64,000 nucleotides of DNA from Paramecium pentaurelia (GCA_905183005.1 CAJJDO010000026.1:113717-177716), one strand, 5' to 3'. Counted from the first letter of the stretch, positions 24,206 to 37,100 are shown. Translations and numbers: made by a program. The notes: generated by a model from the sequence alone, not told the origin.

Positions 24206-25381
24206 TCAAATCCCAACTGTTGATCTAACATAAGATTCGAAACTAGGTTATGTAAGTAAACCATAAGCTTGTTTACTAATGTCAATTTCTTTATTATATT
24301 CAGTAACAGTTCTTGTATACAAATCTGTTTCAGCAGCATAATTATCATTTTCTGCTTATAATTATGCTTCAAGTGTTTCTTTATCATCTTTTCGTTATCC
24401 TACATAGACAATTGTTTCTCCAAGTTTTTCTAATAAATATTTTAAAATATAATATACATTCATTAGCAGCTAATTCAGAATTTTTAATTAAAACTGATCT
24501 TTAGAATTCTGCAAATTCTTTTTCTAATTAAGCAACTCTTTCTGTATATTTAGTCTCTGCTTAACTTTCATCTGCTGTTTCTTAATTAAGAGAATCTACA
24601 AATTGGACTCTTAATTCATTAAATATTTTGACAAGCTAAAAAGGATAAAATTATTATAATAATTACTTATTATACTGAACCTTAATCTGTAAAATTTTAT
24701 TCAGTTGCTAATTCAAGTAAAGCTTTTATAATTGGAGCAAAAGATGAGCGATTTTAAAATGATGTTTGAATTCTACCTAAATTAGTCTAAACTCTCTTGA
24801 ATTGAATAAGTGATGGATTAGAAATTTATGATAATAATCCAAGTGATTCATCAACAGCACCAATAGCTTCATTTAATTCAGCAATATTAGATAAGAATTA
24901 TTCATGTTATCTCTTTCTGTTAACAATTTCTCCATCTAATACTCTTCTATTTTCTTCAATATTAATTTTCAATTAAACCAAAGATTATTGGAATCTTTCC
25001 TTTTATGGTATTAGAACATTATCAATAAAATCTTATCCAGTAAAGATATCTATATAATATTTTATTATTACCTTTAGCAGCATCTTAGATTTCTTATTCT
25101 AGTCTAGTTACATCACGATTATGTTCATCAGTTCTTCTTGAATATTTATTATGAATATCTTAGAGTTCTTCTTGTAATTATTCAATCAATTGATTAATAG
25201 TTTCTATTAATTCAGACAAGGCTCCACCTGTAGATAATTCAACTTCAGCAAATTCAACAATAAATGAAGCCCATGAAGATTCTTTCAATTTTTCTAAAGC
25301 TTAAGTTGTTATTGCATTATTAAGAGTTATCTCAACACTTAAGACACTTAGTAATAGACAGGCTATCAAAGAGGATTTCAT
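24206..25381 (-). CDS. Trichocyst matrix protein
   Basis: Secretory protein of the trichocyst crystalline core, processed from a precursor during exocytotic granule maturation. It begins with a clear signal peptide (MKSSLIACLLLSVLSVE) and continues as acidic heptad repeats typical of the TMP family: GGALSELIETINQLIEQLQ, SVQQLVKIFNELRVQFVDSL and NQETADESQ, with no membrane span. Introns (about 21, 31 and 28 nt) restore the heptads. About 365 aa, normal for the family. Stop is the complement of 24206-24208, 42 bp from the end of ULK4. This family is ciliate-specific, which supports the organism call. Confidence 0.88.
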
Positions 25382-25570
25382 TATTTTTAAATAAAAATTA
25401 AAAACGATTTTCTCGATGAACTAACATACATTGTCAATTTATTTTAAAAATATAAAGATAATTTAATATAATATGAAAATAATATATTTATTTATGTAAT
25501 ACGTAATTAGAATTAATGATTATCAAAATAGTAAAATTAATTAATGTAGTTAACAAATTCAATTAGTTCA

Positions 25571-26092
25571 ATGCAAGAAATAGAATACTTAGAAAATTAA
25601 GTATATCCAAAACTTCATACTGCTCTTGTATAACTAATAGATCATGTGGTAAAGACAGAAGAAGTAAGAAAGCATTAAGAAAGATTGAAGAAAATAAAAA
25701 TATTTGATCGAATTGAATAAAAAAAAGTAGAGAAATAAAGATTGAAAAATGAGTTAGGATCAGCATATGAATCCTCATCCTAGGGTTCTGCTGAGAATGA
25801 TGATTTTGGTGGAATGAGTTAATAGCTTATAAAAAACGAAGAATCGATATTTCCAATTAACAACTAAATACAAGCTCCTACAGGAATCTCCATAGATGAT
25901 CTGAGTCCTCAAGAAATGAAAAAGGAAATAAATCTTGCATTGAATCAGATTCAAGAAGATCAAGATGATGAAGAAGCACCAGATAAACAAGAATTATAGC
26001 ATTTAAAACATTAAATGAAGTAATAAAGAGAGGCTTTAGAATTTAATCCATTGATCTATTTAGCACATTTATTAAGAGAATTGTAGAAATGA
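25571..26092 (+). CDS. Small acidic protein with split Dpy-30-like motif
   Basis: 173 aa, single exon. N-terminus: YLENQVYPKLHTALVQLIDH; C-terminus: EFNPLIYLAHLLRELQ. Together these resemble the two helices of a Dpy-30/RIIa-like dimerisation motif, here separated by about 120 residues of acidic, Gln/Ser-rich sequence (GSAYESSSQGSAENDD). Such motifs dock AKAP-type partners in radial spokes and histone methylase complexes. The resemblance is by eye only. It lies 16 bp upstream of the next gene on the same strand. Confidence 0.65.
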
Positions 26093-26108
26093 TTAATTAA
26101 TTATTATA

Positions 26109-26702
26109 ATGACAGCTCGCTAAGTATATTGTCGATTGTAGCCGAAAGTGAACAATTATCATAATGATGGCACAGGGAGGTATGTAACATGACTGAATTG
26201 AAGGGATTCCTACATAAGCAAGTTTAACGGTGGATAAATGAATCAGATTCTGCAATCTTAAATAGCTCCTTAAGCAAGTCATGACTTAGAGAAGATGCAT
26301 TATCTAACTAAATCAAATGTTACTTTAAGACGTTCTGGTAATCTACCTCCTTAAATACCTATAAAAACTACTAAGTATTGGGGAGATGGAACTGGAAGAG
26401 ATTATTTTGTGATTGTAAATGATGGTGGATAATGTAATCCATGTAATTGGTGGGATAATGTTGATATTTAATTTCAAAGATAACTAAGAAATTATTCAAA
26501 AACAGGTCCTTTAAGGATTAGTAGTGCTTGTTCATCTAAATAATAAGATAGATTAGCAGAACCTAAGAAACAGTTAAAGATTAAGTAAAGACCACATACT
26601 CCCAATATCAAACAAGCTCATAAAATCTATCAATCTTATTAAACTTTGAAATATTAAAGTAAGGCTCGTAACATAAGATATAAGACACATCATGATAATT
26701 GA
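26109..26702 (+). CDS. Protein with duplicated DGTGRD motif
   Basis: About 190 aa starting MTARQVYCRLQPKVNNYH. A 24-nt intron after the first DGTGRD is removed. Two copies of a Gly-rich element are visible: NDGTGRDSYISKFNGG (about residue 18) and GDGTGRDYFVIVNDGG (about residue 88). The rest is basic with Gln, Ser and Pro (RRSGNLPPQIP, QRPHTPNIKQAHKIYQSY). No enzyme motif. I recall similar NDGTGRD-type elements in ciliate and metazoan ciliary proteins, but cannot confirm. The stop overlaps nothing and lies 26 bp from AP-2 mu. Confidence 0.68.
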
Positions 26703-26728
26703 TAAATATATTTTGGATTATTTTATTA

Positions 26729-28135
26729 TCACAATCTATGTAAATACTCACCAGCTTTTGTAATATATCTAATCCATTTTGTTGGTTTATATCCTGCTTT
26801 TTCATAAATTCTTAAAAATCTTACTCTTAATCCACTTGCTGTAAACATAGGAACTTAAAATTCCATTGAAATAGGTGGTTTAATCCAAGGTTATTAATTT
26901 GTTGTTTAACCTAAATCAATTTCACAACGTAATAAAGCTTCAAAATCTCCAGGATATTTCTTTATTCTCCAAATCACTCCTTATTAATCTGGTTCATGTT
27001 TTGCTTTCCCAATAGCTGAATTAGTATTAACATTTGCTGTATTTTTAGGTACTGGAATTTTTATAGCTAAGTTTGTAGCAAATAGATTCTTCTCAAAAAT
27101 TGATTTAATCTTACAAAAATATTATAAAATTTAAATACTTTGACTCTAATCTCTAATTTATTTTTTCCTAATTCATTATACACAGGCATAATTTTGAAAG
27201 GTAAATTTATATTTTCAGTGATTCTATAAGTCATTAACTCAAATTGACCATCAGGTGGAATAAATGTTATTGCTCTTTCTTTATCAAATTTTGGTAATTT
27301 CACACATTGATGGAATTTTAGATCATCAATTGTTATACCTTTATCTGTTGTTGTTTGACCAGGTTTACGTGGCTCTCTCTACATTAACAATTTATCATTC
27401 ATTCCAAATTTACATTCTGGCATCCCAGACAATAAACATTTCACTTAAATTGATCCAGCTACATCTGCTTTTAAAATTGTTCCTTTTACAGACATCAAAA
27501 CATTCACACTCTCTATGACATCTAAATAAACTTCGTTCTTTCTATATACAAGATTGGGTGGTCTCCAAGAAGTGGCTCCTGTTGCTTATGATGTTAATTA
27601 TTTTAATTTCTCTACATCATTCATTAACTCTGGTTTTAATCCTCCTTCTTAAATATACTATAAAATTCTAGTAATAAGTTGGATACTTTTTTCAAAAGAT
27701 CTGCATCAGCTATTTAAGGAACACCATAATCCATTACTTCATCCAGAATTTCATAAATAAGTACAAAATGTTTTTTAATACAATTTTCATCAAACTCTCC
27801 ACCAAAATAAGCTCTGCATACTTTAACCTAGATATTAATATTTTAATGGTACTAATTAATAAAGAAATTGTAAGGTCATAGCTACATTTACATTTACTTT
27901 TGTTGTGGCTAAAACTACAATGTCTTTAATAGTAATATGGATAAATGATGTTCCTAAATTTTTTAAATATTATTTATTTACCATCAATATTGATAATTGG
28001 GCATTCTTTATTTTCTTTAGTGGCCACAATTTTAGCACAGAATTGTGTAGTCTCACTTCTTGTTATGTCATCCTTATAAACTCTATATATAAGAATTTCT
28101 CCCTTGTGATTAATAAACACAATAGAACTAATCAT
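26729..28135 (-). CDS. AP2M1: AP-2 complex subunit mu
   Basis: Medium chain of the AP-2 clathrin adaptor, which recognises YxxPhi sorting signals at the plasma membrane. N-terminal longin-like part: MISSIVFINHKGEILIYRVY, DDITRSE; then the mu homology domain with RKNEVYLDVIESVNVLMS, LLSGMPECKFGMNDKLL, IDDLKFHQCVKLPKFDKERA, FIPPDGQFELMTYR and the C-terminal KWIRYITKAGEYLHRL. Closest by eye to AP2M1/APM2 rather than AP-1 mu (SGMPECKFGMNDK is shared, KWVRYIGRSG end pattern). Several short introns interrupt it; the standard code shows only fragments. About 430 aa, normal. Confidence 0.92.
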
Positions 28136-28698
28136 TTTATATATTAAATAATAATATATCTCAAATCTTGAAATTGAATTCTTATATTATTAACAAAACA
28201 AAAAGAAGAAAACTTATAACTTATAACTTAGAATTTAGAATTTATAGAATAAAGCAGTCAAAAATAGAATTTATATTTTTTTATATGAATATAATATTTC
28301 TAAATTGAAATTCTATACATTCTAGTCTTATCTATAAACTATAATTATATAAAATGATAATGCTTCAATATTACTTTATTATAAGTCTTTTTATAATTAA
28401 ACTAATTGCAATTATTCACAAAAATAATTAATTGACTCGAAAGTCATTACAATAATAAATTTTGTTATTCTTAATGATTTCACTAATAGCATTTATAGAA
28501 TGTTTCTACTCAAGTATTTTATTATAATAATAAAGAAGGAGAGCATTGTTGACCTTTGATAACTAAAATGATTTAGATGATGTTGTGCATTTTTATTTTT
28601 GTTTTTACAATCCTGATTGTGTAAAAATGATTTCCACTCAAGTTTTTAAATTCCTGGAAATATTAATATGTATCACCTTCAATCATATTAATAATTTA
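28136..28698. other. Divergent promoter region, short direct repeats
   Basis: About 560 bp between the starts of AP-2 mu and the ERGIC3-like gene. It includes imperfect short tandem repeats near 28215-28245 (CTTATAACTTATAACTTAG, then TAGAATTTAGAATTTA). No gene is evident; short TGA-terminated frames near 28585 look like chance. Confidence 0.4.
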
Positions 28699-29758
28699 AT
28701 GAAATTATTAAAAGCAATAGATTTATATGGTAAAATTCCAAAAGGATTGGCAGAGCCTACAAGTTCAGGTGCTGTAGTTTCAATTATAACTTTGGTATTG
28801 CTGGGATTAATGATCATGAATGAAGTGATTGTAATGGATAATTGCAATTATTTGTTTAGGAGTATATTACAATAGATGTTCAATCAGAAATCATTGTGGA
28901 TCAATAATTATCAAAAGATAGAGTTTAAGTGAATTTAGACATTAAATTTGTAAAGGCTCCATGTGACTTTTTAGAAATAGATTAATAAGATGCAATGGGA
29001 TAGAGCTTATCATAATAATTCATTGAATTAAAATATTACAGACTTGATTAAAGTGAAAGTAGGATTAATGAATATGTAATAATGATATTGATATAATAGA
29101 TTAGAAATAATAATAATTGGGTTGTTACTGAAGATGCCAGAAAAGCAATTAATGAAAAATAAGGATGTGAAGTTGTTGGAATTTTAAAAGTTAATAGAGT
29201 TAGAGGGAAAATATCATTTGGTCCTCATAGATCTCATTCTTACATTAGTGAAGTTGGCAATATAAATCTTCCATTAGATTATTCTCATAAATTTATATCA
29301 TTTTCTTTTGGTGATGAAAATGCTCTTAAAAAAGTCAAGAGTATGTTTTAACAAGGTTAATTAGAGAGTTTGAGTGGCACATAAAGAATTAAAAAAAATG
29401 ATTTAGCTAGTTAATCAGTATTAATAATTAAATATTTTAGATGTAACATGAACACTTTATTAATATTATTCCAACTCATTATACATTGTTAAATAAATAA
29501 ATCTATTCAGTTTACTAGTATACAGCTAATCATAATGAAGTAAGATCACATCATTATGGTAATGTTCAATTAAGGTATTTATTATTATTATTAAGATATG
29601 ATTTTGCTCCAACAAGTGTTACTTATTGGTAAACAAAAGAAGACATTTTGCATTTCATAGTTTAAGTATGTGCTGTAATTGGAGGTATATTCACTGTATC
29701 AAGCATGATTGAAGCTAGTGTATATAAAATTATGAGGATGTTATTAAAGGTTGAATGA
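28699..29758 (+). CDS. ERGIC3/Erv46-like COPII vesicle protein
   Basis: Cargo receptor cycling between ER and Golgi. The N-terminus (MKLLKAIDLYGKIPKGLAEP) and first membrane span (GAVVSIITLVLLGLMIMNE) match the Erv41/Erv46 layout, followed by a lumenal domain (IDVQSEIIVD, VNLDIKFVKAPCDFLEID, GCEVVGILKVNRVRGKISFG, HEHFINIIPTHYT) and a second span near the C-terminus (VCAVIGGIFTVSSMIEASVY). Four introns of 21-29 nt are removed. About 325 aa. GGIFTV is typical for ERGIC3; distinction from ERGIC2 is not certain. Stop TGA 29756-29758. Confidence 0.88.
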
Positions 29759-29842
29759 TTAGTATTTACATTAGATTAAATTTAATAAATTTATATATTA
29801 TTCTATTCTGATGTAAATTTTATTAATAAAAATTTAATATTA

Positions 29843-31952
29843 TCAAATAAAAATGCATTTTTCTAAATCAATTAATGGCATGTATTCAAGTTACTGTTTG
29901 TACTAATTAAAAGCATAGATATCCAAACGAAAATCTCGTTTTTCAAGTTCAACTTAAAACTCTAAAATAAAGGACCAACTAGTTTTTTTAAATAAATTTA
30001 TAAATTCTTCTTTACTTATTCCATAAATTACTTTACTAGCTGAATTTAATAATTAAAAAGTAATCCCAATTATTTATTTTAACTATTAAATATGAATACC
30101 TTAGAATCTCCCCTTAACATCTTTCCATATTTCCATATAACTCTAAAATCCTAATTATAGAATATAATTATACTTTCTAATTATTCTGATTTATTTGTTT
30201 GTTTATTCTGTAATTCTTATTCAACTTCATCACAACATTAAAAAAATTTGAATAACTTTTTATCTGTAAATTAGAATTTAACAATTTATTCACAATTCTA
30301 AAGTAATTAATACAAAACTGTCCAACAACCATTCTTTATAAAATTAAATAATGCCAATGTCAATAATTCTTGATTGCTTATTTATGTTGTGTTTAAAAAT
30401 AAAAATTCATATAGGTAATATTTTTTTATTGCTTCATCAAATATGAGTGATGCATCTAATGAAATTTATTTTGTAAATTATGACATTTTATATATTGTTC
30501 TACATAATAGTTCTGGTTTATAATGTATTAGATATCCCATATTTTCATAATTATGATTTTTCTTTTTGAAACGCTCAACATAAAATTTTGTTCTACTTCT
30601 AAAATCTAAAAGCAAAAGATGACTATAATAACTCAATATATAATCTTAATAAGTTCCATAAGTAATAGGTAAAACCTTTACTCTATATTAAACATCAACT
30701 ATTTCTTATGATATCTTTCCTATATTTTCAAAATTAAATAAATAGTCTAACAATTCTAATGATATTTAATAAACTTCATAATTAACTTCATTGTCCATAA
30801 ATTATGCAATATAATACAATAATAATTATAATAAATTAATAATTCTTTATTTTGATAGATGTTTCAAGTAATCTTCTGCATATTTATTTTTAGTTAACAA
30901 AAAATAAAGTAAACCTAAAAACTCTTGTACTCCTTTATTATCATGACCTTTAGTTGTAATAAAGTTTGAATCAGAAATAAGGGATTGCTAAGTATTTTCT
31001 ATCAATAAGTCAAATGAATAATCAAGTAAATTAGTTTCAATAACTATCTTTCTAAATTTGTTTTCATCAGATTCAAAAGAAAAAATAATATTTAAAATTT
31101 ATGCACTTAAAATTGCCATATATCTACAAGTTTTTTATTAATATAATAAATTATCTTAAAACCAAAAGTATCCATGTTTATGAAATAATATAACTGCCCA
31201 AAGAGAAGCAAACATTTCAACATGATCTTCAAATGCTAAATATGATAATGCTTAACTTGATTTTGGCTCTTTTAGATATAATTATTCCTCCAAACATGCT
31301 AATAGACAACTTAAAACTAAGACTCTATTTTCATAATATTGTTTTTGATCATTTGGATATTTTGTCAATGTAGCTAGACCTCTCCAAATATTTTCTAGTT
31401 TCAATTTGATATCCTTATCTAACCATTACTTAAGCAAAGATTTTAATCTAGGATCATTTTCTAAACTAAATGTATCTCTCCCTTATATTGTAAATCCAGG
31501 ACGAAATAATAAAATCATAAGATTATCAATAATTCTAAATATTCTTGGTTAAGCTAAATTAGCAGCATCCAATGGTTCTATATCTTCATCAGCTTTAACA
31601 ACTGTTATTCTATTCACTACCTCTACTTCTACTCTAGAGTTATTAGATATTATTAATTGATGATTTTCTGCCAATAATATTGGAATGAAAATTGTTAAAT
31701 TCTTTAAGGTGTTCTAAACAACTTTATTATTCTCATGTTGCATTCTTTCAATAAGTAATTCTAATAATTATGCAAATTTTTCATGCTTAATGATTTCTCT
31801 AGCTTCTATAGGTAAAATTGGAGGTGAATCCTAACCTAAGAATAAGGTTAATTTCACTTAAAATTCCTATTATTTAATATGTTTTAATAGAATACATTAT
31901 CACTTCCTACATTAAATAATGCTTTCATCGGTTATGCTTGCGATTGACCCAT
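29843..31952 (-). CDS. HID1/dymeclin-like helical protein (tentative)
   Basis: About 670 aa of alpha-helical, HEAT-like sequence. MGQSQAQ at the N-terminus fits N-myristoylation, as in HID1 and dymeclin. Segments resembling HID1 by eye are ILLFRPGFTIQ, LENIWRGLATLTKYP, ENRVLVLSCLLACLEEQLYL and MFASLWAVILFHKHGYFWF. HID1 acts at the trans-Golgi in dense-core granule formation, which would fit a trichocyst-bearing cell. The C-terminal HID1 block is not recognised, so the call is tentative. A 29-nt intron follows GSDN; a 17-nt intron (30075-30091) is needed near the end. Stop is the complement of 29843-29845. Confidence 0.5.
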
Positions 31953-32212
31953 TAAAATTAATTTATATATTTAATATAATATATTTCAACTTTCATCTTC
32001 TTTTCTTATTTATTTTATTGTTTTTCAATTGTCTATATTTATTTATCTTATAAATCATTGAATTCTTTCTCAATTTGAAATTTATAAGTAACCAAATATT
32101 ATTTATTTATCTTCCACAAGACATTTGAATTTCAAGAATTGTAGAGTCTAGAATTTATGAGTTGTATGAATTTATGATATTTATTGTTTTAAACATTGTA
32201 AATTGGATACAA

Positions 32213-32949
32213 TCAAAGTTCATGCATTTCATTTAATTCATTATCTTAGACAATCATTTCATAAATTGCTTTTACTTCAGATGCTTTTTGAGTTAATACT
32301 TTATGAGCAATTTCTTCATGTAATAAATATCATTTTTTATTAATGATGTAAATCTAGTTTTCTTTTCAAACTTAACTTTTAAACAAGATTTCAGTTTAGG
32401 ATTAATATTTAGATAAAACTAATTAGAATATTCTTTTAATGGTACTCCTATAATTTATTTAAATAAAATTAAATTTTTTGGGTCTTCTTTTTTTAATTAT
32501 TTTGACTACAATGAGTATTATTTTTCTTTTTTCCTATAGCATAGGTCTCTTATTCTTTCTTTTTATCTAGAAATTTCTTAATTCTATTTAAATTAAAAAA
32601 AAGGTATGTAATAATTATGTTATTCTTCATAATCCTTTCTTATTATTTATCCATATTTCAAATATAGCTCTTTTTATTTCCTATCATTTTAATTTGCAAA
32701 TTCAATTAAAATAGCATCTTTCAGAATTTAGAACTCTTTTAATCCTAATAGAAACGAAATGATTGGAAAAATCAAAGTCTATAATGTAAAATAATATGAT
32801 TTTAGATCCTATATTTTTATTAAATTTTTAATTGAAATCTAATGAATTTATTTAATGAATGATTATCTGAATTATCTTCTAAACAAAATATTTCTAATTT
32901 TATAATATTTAACTAATTAATAATATATTGGTTTAGGGTAGAATTTCAT
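32213..32949 (-). CDS. Uncharacterised protein, possible frameshift near 3' end
   Basis: Starts MKFYPKPIYYQLKYF after a 20-nt intron is removed. A hydrophobic stretch (LIFPIISFLLGLKEFQIL) is followed by basic, charged sequence (ELYLKYGQIIRKDYEEQ, RQKERIRDLCYRKKEKQ). The main frame would end at 32254-32256, but a more protein-like continuation (HEEIAHKVLTQKASEVKAIY, ending at 32213-32215) lies in another frame, so a small indel near 32325 is likely. No family recognised. Its 5' half is duplicated at 33670-34082. Confidence 0.5.
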
Positions 32950-33028
32950 TTTAATATTGGGAAATGAATATTATTGATTGAATTATTTATAATAAATATT
33001 ATATAATTATTATATACGTGTAATAAAT

Positions 33029-33668
33029 ATGTTTGTCAAATTTGAGAGACATTCAGATCGCGTAAAAAGTGTATCTTTCCACCCTCATCGTCCTTGGGTA
33101 TTGAGTGCACTTCATTCTGGTGTAATAGAACTAATTGATTATCGTATTAAAAAACGCATAGCAACATATGAGGATCACTAAGGTGCTGTTCGATCAGTTT
33201 AATTCCATCCATAATTGAATTTGTTCTGTTCTGGAGGAGATGATTATACAGTAAGAGTGTGGAATTTTAAATAATGTCAATTTGTATTGAAGGGACATTT
33301 AGATTATGTAAGATGTGTTACATTTCATCCAATTAATCCTTGGGTATTATCTGGATCTGATGATCAAACAGCTAGAGTATGGAACTATTAAAGCAGATAA
33401 ACTATTGCTATACTAACAGGACATACACATTATATAATGTCATGTCATTTCCATCCAACATAAGACTTCATAGTGACTTGTTCATTAGATTAAACAGCAA
33501 GATTATGGAATTATGGAGTACTTAAATAAAGATATGCATAAAAGAAGAATCAAGAGTATGTACTCTCTGGTGCTGAAGTATAAGTAATAGCAATTATGGA
33601 TGGACATAAAGATTAATTAAATTGGTGTGCTTTTCATAAATCTGAACCATTAATTATAACAAGTGGTG
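33029..33668 (+). pseudogene. Truncated duplicate of the COPA 5' end
   Basis: Identical over its visible length to the first 640 bases of the full COPA gene at 34162, starting with the same ATG and ending abruptly at the single n (33669). It encodes only the first WD40 repeats. Because the copies show no difference and the junction is marked by n, an assembly artefact is more likely than a real pseudogene. Confidence 0.8.
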
Positions 33669-33669
33669 N

Positions 33670-34082
33670 TAGCATAGGTCTCTTATTCTTTCTTTTTATC
33701 TAGAAATTTCTTAATTCTATTTAAATTAAAAAAAAGGTATGTAATAATTATGTTATTCTTCATAATCCTTTCTTATTATTTATCCATATTTCAAATATAG
33801 CTCTTTTTATTTCCTATCATTTTAATTTGCAAATTCAATTAAAATAGCATCTTTCAGAATTTAGAACTCTTTTAATCCTAATAGAAACGAAATGATTGGA
33901 AAAATCAAAGTCTATAATGTAAAATAATATGATTTTAGATCCTATATTTTTATTAAATTTTTAATTGAAATCTAATGAATTTATTTAATGAATGATTATC
34001 TGAATTATCTTCTAAACAAAATATTTCTAATTTTATAATATTTAACTAATTAATAATATATTGGTTTAGGGTAGAATTTCAT
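33670..34082 (-). pseudogene. Duplicate 5' part of the uncharacterised minus-strand gene
   Basis: Second copy of the N-terminal half of the gene at 32213-32949, cut at the duplication junction. Start codon is the complement of 34080-34082. Same caution as for the truncated COPA copy: probably produced by assembly. Confidence 0.75.
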
Positions 34083-34161
34083 TTTAATATTGGGAAATGA
34101 ATATTATTGATTGAATTATTTATAATAAATATTATATAATTATTATATACGTGTAATAAAT

Positions 34162-37100
34162 ATGTTTGTCAAATTTGAGAGACATTCAGATCGCGTAAAA
34201 AGTGTATCTTTCCACCCTCATCGTCCTTGGGTATTGAGTGCACTTCATTCTGGTGTAATAGAACTAATTGATTATCGTATTAAAAAACGCATAGCAACAT
34301 ATGAGGATCACTAAGGTGCTGTTCGATCAGTTTAATTCCATCCATAATTGAATTTGTTCTGTTCTGGAGGAGATGATTATACAGTAAGAGTGTGGAATTT
34401 TAAATAATGTCAATTTGTATTGAAGGGACATTTAGATTATGTAAGATGTGTTACATTTCATCCAATTAATCCTTGGGTATTATCTGGATCTGATGATCAA
34501 ACAGCTAGAGTATGGAACTATTAAAGCAGATAAACTATTGCTATACTAACAGGACATACACATTATATAATGTCATGTCATTTCCATCCAACATAAGACT
34601 TCATAGTGACTTGTTCATTAGATTAAACAGCAAGATTATGGAATTATGGAGTACTTAAATAAAGATATGCATAAAAGAAGAATCAAGAGTATGTACTCTC
34701 TGGTGCTGAAGTATAAGTAATAGCAATTATGGATGGACATAAAGATTAATTAAATTGGTGTGCTTTTCATAAATCTGAACCATTAATTATAACAAGTGGT
34801 GATGATAAAAATATTAAATTATGGAAATACAATGAAAATAAAGTATGGGAATTTGATTCTCTTACAGGACACACTAATAATGTTTGTTGTGCTGAATTTC
34901 ATTCAAAAGGAGATGTTATAATCTCAGATTCTGAAGATCATACTATAAGAATTTGGGATTCTGCAACTAGAAAATAAATTACACTTTATGAAAATTAACA
35001 TTATGATAGATATTGGATAGTAGCTTGTCATCCTAATAATTATTATTTTGCTTGTGGTTCTGATACTATGCTTCAAGTATTTACATTACATAAAGATCGA
35101 GTACCTGTTCTACTTGTTAATGAAAGATATTTATGTATGGCTGAATAAAAAATACTTAAAGTTATTGAATTAAATTCTGGGCAATAATAAATTATTAGAG
35201 ATATTTCTACTGTCATTACTCCAACTCCAACTATTCTTGAGGATAATATTGAATCTATTGAATACAATACATATGATACTTAAAAAACATAATTAATGAT
35301 TAGATGTATTCGATCTTTAAAAAAAGATACAAATAAATTAAAGAGACATTTATTAATTGTATTTTAACAATAGAAAGGTGATTCAGGAATTAAATAATTC
35401 AATTCAAAGTCAGCTTGTTTTATTGGAAAGAATAAAATAGCTCGTATTAATTAAGAATCATAAATTGAGTTATATAATTATGAAACAGAAGCAGTCTCTT
35501 TAATTGATGATAAGGAAGCTTCTAAACTATTCCCTGCACCTGGAGGCAAATTATTAATTTATAGAGATGGTAACAATAGTCATTTGGAATTATTTGATCC
35601 ACTTGCAAAATAAGGGTTAAATTAAATTGAATATTCAAATGTTAAGTATGTTCAATATCATGATTCCTATTTAATAGTATAAGGGAAATTATAATTAACT
35701 ATTCTAACAAAATAACTTTAAAAATTAATTGAAATCTAAGAATATATTAATATTAAGTCTTTTATTTGGGTTAATAATTTTATTATTTACACAACAAAAA
35801 GTTAAATTAAATATTTATTATTGAATGGTGATACAGGAGTATTAAAATCTACTGAGAACATTCTCTATCTAGTGAAAGGAGAATAATAATAGTAAAATAC
35901 ATTAAAATTAATAGCAGTTGACAATGCTGCACAATATATCACATAAATATTGGATATTCAGGAACCATTATTCAAAATTGCCATTCTAAATAAGGATCTA
36001 AATGCAATACATAAATTTGTTGAAAATAATTAAAATGAGGCTGTTCTCTCATACTTATATTAAAAAAGATTAGCATCTGTTGCTTTAAAATTAGTCAAAG
36101 ATAAATAAGGTAATCAAAATTTTAATATAATAGCTAAATTCTCATTATCTTTGGATTCTGGTAATTTAGAATAAGCATACAAAGCTGCAATTGAAATCAA
36201 GGATACTAGTTTATTTGAATAATTAAGGTCAGAAGCTCTTAGATAAGGTAATAATTTATTGGTTGATGTATGTGACTAATAACTCAACTAATTTGACAGA
36301 TTGGCCTTTTTATATTTATGTACAGGTAATAATGAAAAATAAGAGAAATTATAAAACATATAACCAAATTACATTTATTAATCCTAAATTCAGAAATAAA
36401 AATCTATTAAATAGAATCTACCAAAACTTGCTTAAATTATAGAACATCTCAATGGAAATATATAAAAATTGGATAAGAATCAATAAGATACAATTGAGTG
36501 GATAAAATCACTTGGTGGAAGTCAAGCATTAATACCACCAATTCCAATAATGAAGTATAAAAATGATCCATGGCCTCTATTATAAATGAATGAGTAAGAT
36601 ATAATCAATCTTGAAGTAACTGAAGAATCAGTTGTACCTTAGGATATATTTACCATATAAAAATAAGTAATAGAAGAAAAACAAATAGAAGAATAAATTA
36701 ATAATGATGTTTAGTGGGGATTAGAAGATGAACCAGAAGAAGAGTTCTTTGAACCTAAAGTAATACAGGAAATGGATAAGAGTTTAGATGAATCAGCATT
36801 AAGGGGAGTATTTTTAGAATAAAAAGGAGAAGTGGCTGTGAAATATTTTGCTGCAGGAGATTACGAAGTAGGTATAAAACTATTAAAACAGTAAATCAAT
36901 TTGAATAATCATTAATAATTATTGAAATTATTAACAGATATTACTCCTTTTTAAGTTTTGACCTCAATACCTTTTTTAAATAATACAACTTTACCAGTTA
37001 AATTAAATAGATTGAATGAAGTTAAAAGTCTAATCAAATAGGGTATATTACATATTTTATTATAGGATATAAATATACAACTGATGCTAAATTTAGTGAA

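Larger units (their letters stand above)
32537..34801. repeat. Direct tandem duplication, two copies of about 1132 bp
   Basis: Bases 32537-33668 recur at 33670-34801 with a constant offset of 1133 and no difference that I noticed. Each copy holds the 5' half of the minus-strand gene, the 79-bp divergent promoter and the COPA 5' end. The copies are joined by one n. Likely two overlapping contig ends placed side by side. Confidence 0.9.

Noticed and set aside
24202..24504. Overlapping ORFs on both strands
   Set aside because: They are out-of-frame shadows of the trichocyst matrix protein gene.
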